Source of the DNA: Vibrio sp. 14G-20 | GTDB taxonomy: Bacteria > Pseudomonadota > Gammaproteobacteria > Enterobacterales > Vibrionaceae | Assembly: GCF_026241515.1 (NCBI RefSeq) | Contig: NZ_JAPHPW010000018.1 | Coordinates: 29,130-93,129, forward strand | Reading direction: 5' to 3' | Length of the DNA: 64,000 nucleotides | In this document: positions 59,221 to 64,000 of the stretch, piece by piece | Layout of the letters: the number at the start of each line of letters is the position of its first letter | Position numbering within the stretch: the stretch's first letter is position 1 | The notes under the pieces: generated by a model | The model's input: only the letters and a program-made list of their open reading frames with translations | Database searches by the model: none | Told to the model about the DNA's origin: nothing | Translations under genes and position numbers: made by a program

Positions 59221-59326
59221 GCGAGTTCACTATCTAGTTGCTCTGGTCACCAGATGCTAATAAGTTATTGGTTTACTTAACAGGGCTATCTAGATAATCA
59301 ACAAGTTAAAAATAAGAATATCAATG

Positions 59327-59354
59327 AATAGGCAGCTTAGGCTGCCTATTTTGT
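59327..59354 (+). terminator. Terminator of potD copy 1
   Basis: AATAGGCAGC pairs with GCTGCCTATT around TTAG and is followed by TTTG. Confidence 0.8.
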
Positions 59355-59447
59355 TATATCGCTGCTATAATCTAGCGCGATTTTTAGAAATCCTTTTACT
59401 TTGGGTTCACTACCCAGCTCCAAATCAAACAAATGAACGGAACAGTA

Positions 59448-60485
59448 ATGAAAAAAACACTGTATACCGGCGCATTGTGTGCTGCTACTTTACTTTCTAC
59501 ACCCTCTTTCGCAGCTGACCAAGAACTGTATTTTTACAACTGGTCTGAATATATTCCAAATGAAGTACTAGAAGACTTCACAGAAGAGACTGGCATTAAA
59601 GTCTACTACTCAACTTATGAGTCTAACGAAAGCATGTACGCTAAGTTAAAAACTCAAGGTACGGGTTACGACTTAGTGGTTCCTTCTACTTACTTCGTTT
59701 CTAAGATGCGTAAAGAAGGCATGCTTCAAGAGCTTGATAAAACTAAGCTAAGCCACTTTGCTGATTTGGATCCAAATTACTTAGATAAGCCATTTGACCC
59801 AAGCAACAACTACTCGATCCCTTACATCTGGGGCGCAACGGGTATTGGTATCAACTCAGATATGCTAGACAAGTCTTCAGTTAAAAACTGGGGCGATCTG
59901 TGGGATACACAGTGGGAAGGTCAATTGATGATGATGGATGACTCTCGTGAGGTTTTCCACATTGCACTTTCTAAACTGGGTTACTCTCCAAACACAACCA
60001 ACCCAGAAGAAATCAAAGAAGCGTACGAAGAACTTCGTAAGCTAATGCCAAACGTATTGGTATTTAACTCAGATTTCCCAGCGAACCCTTACCTAGCGGG
60101 TGAAGTGTCTCTTGGTATGCTTTGGAATGGCTCTGCTTACATGGCACGCCAAGAAGGTGCAACGATTGACATTATCTGGCCAGAAAAAGGCGCTATCTTC
60201 TGGATGGACAGCCTAGCAATTCCTTCAGGTGCTAAGAACATCGAAGCGGCTCATAAGATGATCGACTTCCTTCTTCGTCCAGAGAACGCAGCTAAGATTG
60301 CTCTAGAGATCGGTTACCCGACTCCAGTTAAAACGGCTTACCCTCTTCTTCCAAAAGAATTTGCTGAAGATAAGAACGTTTTCCCACCACAATCAGTGAT
60401 GGATAACGGCGTTTGGCAAGATGAAGTTGGTGAAGCGAGCGTTATTTATGACGAGTACTTCCAAAAACTTAAAGTAAACAACTAG
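59448..60485 (+). CDS. Spermidine/putrescine-binding periplasmic protein PotD (copy 2)
   Basis: A 345-aa paralogue of the preceding PotD, with signal peptide MKKTLYTGALCAATLLSTPSFA and the same blocks (FYNWSEYIPNEVLEDFTEETGIKVYYSTYESNESMYAKL). The ligand-pocket face differs: GAIFWMDSLAIPSG and YIWGATGIGI replace GGIGWVDNFAISSG and HVVAITGLAV of copy 1. That suggests different polyamine preference, one perhaps norspermidine or spermidine (inference). It has its own terminator at 60503, so its expression is separable. Confidence 0.9.
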   Translation: MKKTLYTGALCAATLLSTPSFAADQELYFYNWSEYIPNEVLEDFTEETGIKVYYSTYESNESMYAKLKTQGTGYDLVVPSTYFVSKMRKEGMLQELDKTKLSHFADLDPNYLDKPFDPSNNYSIPYIWGATGIGINSDMLDKSSVKNWGDLWDTQWEGQLMMMDDSREVFHIALSKLGYSPNTTNPEEIKEAYEELRKLMPNVLVFNSDFPANPYLAGEVSLGMLWNGSAYMARQEGATIDIIWPEKGAIFWMDSLAIPSGAKNIEAAHKMIDFLLRPENAAKIALEIGYPTPVKTAYPLLPKEFAEDKNVFPPQSVMDNGVWQDEVGEASVIYDEYFQKLKVNN

Positions 60486-60502
60486 ATTGTTACTGACAGG
60501 TT

Positions 60503-60531
60503 AATAAAGCGGCGTAAGCCGCTTTATTTTT
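60503..60531 (+). terminator. Terminator of potD copy 2
   Basis: AATAAAGCGGC pairs with GCCGCTTTATT around GTAA and is followed by TTTTT. Confidence 0.88.
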
Positions 60532-60581
60532 ATCTATACTTTATATACGATGGCACTAAACGATATGGAGTGCGTTATAAT

Positions 60582-61367
60582 ATGCCAGCGAACCCTATAC
60601 TATTGGTTGTGACTCTGATGCTGCTTGCGTCATTATTGATGCTTGGTCTGAGTTCATTCATCCACATAGACTCTAATTACGACCTGTTTTTCGAAACGAA
60701 CACGCTCGTGATTACCATGTATATCTACTACGTTGCTCGTCACGCTATTCGCCCTCATAAAATCCTTCGCTGCGGCGCGCTGCTTCTTATATTCAATCTA
60801 TTCTATGATGTGACGACAGAGCTCAAACACCTCGATGAATGGGCAGACAGAAATGAATTGCTCGATACCTTTCTTGAAGATGGTTTACTGCAGATCGCTT
60901 TTCTACTTATCGCCTACGGTATTACCGAACTTACGACTCAACTGAAAGATCAAAGTAAGCAAGATGAGCTAACAGGCTTGTACAATCGTAAGAAGTTCGA
61001 TGCCATCAAACTCAAAGAATTCGAGCTTATCTATTTCGACTTAGACGGCTTAAAAACGGTGAATGACCGCAAAGGGCATCAAGTTGGAGATCTGATGATC
61101 GTTCGCTTCTCTCAAGCCCTCAGTCAAGCTGCACTTGAAGATGAAATGGTCTTTAGGGTTGGTGGTGATGAATTTGTCGCGACAGCGCAGCTTGGTCGTG
61201 GAGGCGAGTTTGTTACTCAACTTACTAACCTACTCCATGGTGAAAACATATCTTTCTCTTATGGCATAGAAGTCACTTGCCAAGAAAACTTTCAACAGGC
61301 GCTGGATAAGTCAGATAAAGCGATGTACAAAATGAAAAAAGCTCTGCGAGCAGATCAACGCACTTAA
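60582..61367 (+). CDS. Membrane diguanylate cyclase with a short GGDEF domain
   Basis: A 261-aa protein with four membrane helices (ILLVVTLMLLASLLMLGL, TLVITMYIYYVAR, CGALLLIFNLFYDV, LLQIAFLLIAYGITEL) and a C-terminal GGDEF domain. The domain starts at DELTGLYNRKKF, has the metal site FDLDGLKTVND, and keeps RVGGDEF, so it could make c-di-GMP. It is about 30 residues shorter than usual because the helix between the NR motif and the FDLD strand is cut down to about ten residues. No RxxD inhibitory site precedes GGDEF. I use the ATG at 60582. Confidence 0.85.
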   Translation: MPANPILLVVTLMLLASLLMLGLSSFIHIDSNYDLFFETNTLVITMYIYYVARHAIRPHKILRCGALLLIFNLFYDVTTELKHLDEWADRNELLDTFLEDGLLQIAFLLIAYGITELTTQLKDQSKQDELTGLYNRKKFDAIKLKEFELIYFDLDGLKTVNDRKGHQVGDLMIVRFSQALSQAALEDEMVFRVGGDEFVATAQLGRGGEFVTQLTNLLHGENISFSYGIEVTCQENFQQALDKSDKAMYKMKKALRADQRT

Positions 61368-61494
61368 TTGAATCTTGATTTACTGCCTGTTCCTGCTGAG
61401 AAAACGTAAGTAGAAACAAAAAAGCAAACATACATGTGACTCTAAGGTTCTTAAAGCCGATGTACATTTGCCATTGATAACGGATTAGGAAGTT

Positions 61495-62229
61495 TTAAGC
61501 CGTTAGAGAGCCCCTCTCTGAACATAATAGCTCGCCAACCAGTTTAGGCACCTCGATGCTCGCCTTACCGTAACGCTTCTCTTCAAACTCACTCTCTACT
61601 GCACTTGGCTCAAGGTTGATTTCTATTGTATGTGCACCATGCATTTTCGCATCATGTACAAACCCGGCAGCTGGATATACCACGCCTGATGTACCAATTG
61701 AGATAAAAAGATCGGCTTCTTCTAGTGCTGAATAGATGTCGCCCATTCTTAGTGGCATTTCGCCAAACCAAACAATATGAGGACGCATTTGAGCTGGGAT
61801 CTGGCAGCAATGACAAAGCTCACCGGTTTCGATATTGTCTTTATGCTCGATAACCTGATTGGATTCGCTGCATCGCGCTTTCAATAGCTCGCCGTGCATG
61901 TGGATGATATTGCTGCTACCACCGCGCTCATGAAGGTTGTCGATGTTTTGAGTAATGATGGTTACTTTGCCGTCTAACTTATCTTCAAGCTCTCCTAGCG
62001 CCTTATGGGCTGAATTTGGCAGGATGCTTTCGCTTTGTAAGCCATGACGACGTTTATTGTAGAACTCTTGCACCAAATCTGGATCTTTTGCAAAACCCTC
62101 AGGTGTCGCGACATCTTCGATTTTATGGTTTTCCCATAATCCATCTTGTGCTCGAAATGTTTGTATCCCCGACTCCGCTGAGATTCCGGCACCAGTAAGA
62201 ATTACGATATTTCTATATGGAAAATGCAT
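61495..62229 (-). CDS. cobB: NAD-dependent protein deacylase (sirtuin) CobB
   Basis: A 244-aa class III sirtuin. Motifs are GAGISAESGIQTFRAQDGLW, TQNIDNLHERGG with the catalytic histidine in MHGELL, and the zinc-site cysteines (ARCSES, then CHCC). Tyr and Arg of FYNKRRHG mark the desuccinylase-capable subclass. I use the ATG at 62229, where the family begins (MHFPYRNIVILTGAG). It removes acetyl or succinyl groups from lysines. It is monocistronic and oriented away from amtB. Confidence 0.94.
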   Translation of the reverse strand: MHFPYRNIVILTGAGISAESGIQTFRAQDGLWENHKIEDVATPEGFAKDPDLVQEFYNKRRHGLQSESILPNSAHKALGELEDKLDGKVTIITQNIDNLHERGGSSNIIHMHGELLKARCSESNQVIEHKDNIETGELCHCCQIPAQMRPHIVWFGEMPLRMGDIYSALEEADLFISIGTSGVVYPAAGFVHDAKMHGAHTIEINLEPSAVESEFEEKRYGKASIEVPKLVGELLCSERGSLTA

Positions 62230-62385
62230 ATAACGTCCTTTTAGATATGTCACTTGGTAACAGCTTAGCACTGTTCAAATTCCAACAATAGTTTTAGGGA
62301 TTAGACCATAGTCTTAGCCAACTGAATTCATTGGTTATTTGTGACATAACTCGCTCGATATTGGTGGGTTAAGAAGGAGCAGGCA

Positions 62386-62409
62386 CAAAAAAAGCGACCG
62401 AAGCCGCTT
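62386..62409 (-). terminator. Terminator of amtB
   Basis: Read leftward, AAGCGGC and GTCGCTT pair (one G-T) around a stable TTCG loop, followed by seven T; it lies 24 bp after the amtB stop. Confidence 0.82.
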
Positions 62410-62432
62410 AGTGTATGTCTATTGAAGCGTGA

Positions 62433-63653
62433 TCAGTCTTCGTTGATGGATGAGATCTTGTGGATAGCAAGGTCAGCACCGTTGAATTCGTCTTCTTCAC
62501 TTAAACGTAGGCCTGTTAGTTTGCTCAAGACACCATAAACAATCATTGCGCCAATTAATGCCACAGTGATACCCGCCAAAGTACCGACAACCTGAGCAGC
62601 AAAGCTCACGCCCCCTAGCCCCCAGAGTGCTTGTTGACCGAAGATACCCGCTGCAATGCCACCCCAAGCGCCACACACGCCGTGTAGAGGCCACACACCA
62701 AGTACATCATCAATCTGTGTTTTGTTTTGCATGTACGTGAACAAGTAAACAAACAATGCGCCTGCCACGCCGCCAGTCACTAACGCGCCTAATGGGTGCA
62801 TTAAGTCTGAACCTGCACAAATCGCTACTAAGCCAGCCAAAGGACCATTATGAATAAAGCCTGGGTCATTCTTACCTGCAACAAGTGCCGCAAGAATACC
62901 ACCAACCATTGCCATCAGTGAGTTCATCGCCACTAGGCCGCTGATGCCATTGATTGCTTGTGCAGACATCACGTTAAAGCCAAACCAACCCACACATAAG
63001 ATCCAAGAACCTAACGCTAAGAATGGAATGTTCGATGGCGCGAAGTTTGTGTGTTTACCTGCGCGGATGCGACCTTTACGCATACCAAGGAAGTAAACCG
63101 CAACCAATGCAATCCAACCGCCAACACCGTGAACGACAACAGAGCCTGCGAAGTCATGGAATCCATAGCCAAATTGACCTTCTAACCAATCTTGGAAGCC
63201 AAAATTACCATTCCAAATGATGCCTTCGAAAAATGGGTAGATGAAACCGACCGTAAACAGTGTCGCAATCAAAATTGGATAGAAACGAGCACGCTCTGCG
63301 ATACCGCCTGAAACAATCGCAGGAATTGCGGCTGCGAAGGTCATAAGGAAGAAGAACTTAACCAGTTCGTAGCCATTACCTTGTGAGAGCGTTTCAGCGT
63401 CGGCAAAAAAATGAGCGCCGTAAGCAACCCAATAACCGATAAAGAAATAAGCGATGGCGGAGACACCAAAGTCGGAAAGGATCTTAACCAGCGCGTTAAC
63501 TTGGTTCTTCTTTCGGACGGTACCGACTTCGAGAAACGCAAAGCCAGCGTGCATCAGGAAGACCATGATTGCGCCGAGTAATAGGAATAAAGTGTCTGAA
63601 CTTTGGGTAAGGGTTTGTACTGCACTATGAACTTGAGTCACCGTTTCACTCAT
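62433..63653 (-). CDS. amtB: Ammonium transporter AmtB family
   Basis: A 406-aa protein with about eleven membrane helices. The twin pore histidines are in DFAGSVVVHGVGG and PLHGVCGAWGG. It imports ammonium and, in related bacteria, binds the PII protein GlnK. No glnK gene is visible upstream within this window; the preceding 347 bp hold only promoter sequence. An AAAGGAGAATG-type ribosome-binding site precedes the start. Confidence 0.92.
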   Translation of the reverse strand: MSETVTQVHSAVQTLTQSSDTLFLLLGAIMVFLMHAGFAFLEVGTVRKKNQVNALVKILSDFGVSAIAYFFIGYWVAYGAHFFADAETLSQGNGYELVKFFFLMTFAAAIPAIVSGGIAERARFYPILIATLFTVGFIYPFFEGIIWNGNFGFQDWLEGQFGYGFHDFAGSVVVHGVGGWIALVAVYFLGMRKGRIRAGKHTNFAPSNIPFLALGSWILCVGWFGFNVMSAQAINGISGLVAMNSLMAMVGGILAALVAGKNDPGFIHNGPLAGLVAICAGSDLMHPLGALVTGGVAGALFVYLFTYMQNKTQIDDVLGVWPLHGVCGAWGGIAAGIFGQQALWGLGGVSFAAQVVGTLAGITVALIGAMIVYGVLSKLTGLRLSEEDEFNGADLAIHKISSINED

Positions 63654-64000
63654 TAAAGCATTCTCCTTCGCTTTATCTGATTTGCACTGATATCGTGCGA
63701 TTCAATGTTGTAATTAATTAAAGACTCAACAGTGAACGCAAGATGTGTTCCAAGTGTGGCGGGTGATTTTCGTGCAACAGTTTTTGATTTTAACTTATTG
63801 ATTAATAGAACCTAAATATTTACGCGCACTTTTATGGATCTTGAAAATCGAAAAATTGACCTCGACAATTGCACCAAATAAGGGAGTTGCACCATATTGA
63901 AGCGGTCAATACCATGCTTTGTTCAGTTTCGTCATAGATCAAAAACAAAATGTATGGTCCGCCCCGTTATTGCAACTACAATTAAGTAATAACGGAGTTG
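63654..64000. other. Region upstream of amtB (window edge)
   Basis: 347 bp without a gene. Near-repeats TTGCACCAAAT and TTGCACCATAT lie near 63870-63896, and a GTTATTGCAAC-type stretch lies at the edge. I looked for a sigma-54 site (GG-N10-GC) driving amtB and did not find a clean one. Confidence 0.4.

Noticed and set aside
63654..63800. Sigma-54 promoter for amtB
   Set aside because: No GG-N10-GC arrangement on the amtB strand; the TCGCACGATATCAGTGCA stretch has the wrong spacing.
1..64000. CRISPR arrays, rRNA, tRNA genes and insertion sequences
   Set aside because: I saw no repeat-spacer arrays, no tRNA-like cloverleaf sequences, no rRNA and no transposase genes in the window.

Overview
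The window is a piece of a Vibrio chromosome, most like chromosome I of the V. splendidus group (inferred from gene content and protein sequences; no search was run). It lies at the replication terminus. A canonical dif site is at 38390-38417, matP is encoded at 23610-24065, and an exact matS site lies at 46309-46321 inside ccoI. In V. cholerae the corresponding dif1 site is where CTXphi integrates.

Layout. 1-26.2 kb is core chromosome: proQ-prc, pepN, a DUF2835 gene, the large NAD-glutamate dehydrogenase, pyrD, zapC, rlmL, a glutaredoxin-like gene overlapping uup, a DUF3466 surface protein, rmf, fabA, a LonH-type protease, matP, DUF3634, a TolA-C-like secreted protein and an HDOD protein. 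26.3-28.5 kb is sparse: a shortened DUF2971 protein, an outer-membrane barrel and about 0.8 kb with no convincing gene.

28503-38400 is a 9.9-kb filamentous-phage (inovirus) prophage between two dif-like sites. Its leftward structural operon encodes replication initiator, ssDNA-binding protein, small virion proteins, a 44-aa major coat protein, a terminator, a pIII-like adsorption protein, pVI, the Zot/pI motor and a DUF2726 nuclease-fold protein. A rightward DUF3693 regulator sits behind three evenly spaced operator-like repeats and ends inside dif. The other end carries a DUF3653 gene and, in opposite orientation, an AAA ATPase + RloB (TOPRIM) pair that resembles abortive-infection modules (RloAB/AbiL-like). 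Reading across the predicted excised-phage junction, the DUF3693 frame stays open and ends in an ATGAGTAA overlap with DUF3653. Integration at dif therefore appears to cut a two-gene regulatory operon in half. This, and the anti-phage-like cargo in so small a phage, are the most interesting features.

38.5-64 kb is core again: a FIST-domain sensor with a hybrid histidine kinase (NosP-like pair), the cbb3 oxidase operon ccoNOQP with maturation genes ccoHIS, a SafE/TauE membrane protein, fnr with a near-perfect FNR box, uspE, ttcA, a DUF2987 protein, a Bax-like glucosaminidase with a membrane protein, the spermidine/putrescine operon potABC followed by two potD genes, a short GGDEF protein, cobB and amtB. 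Together the right half is a micro-aerobic respiration and redox-sensing neighbourhood plus polyamine and ammonium uptake.
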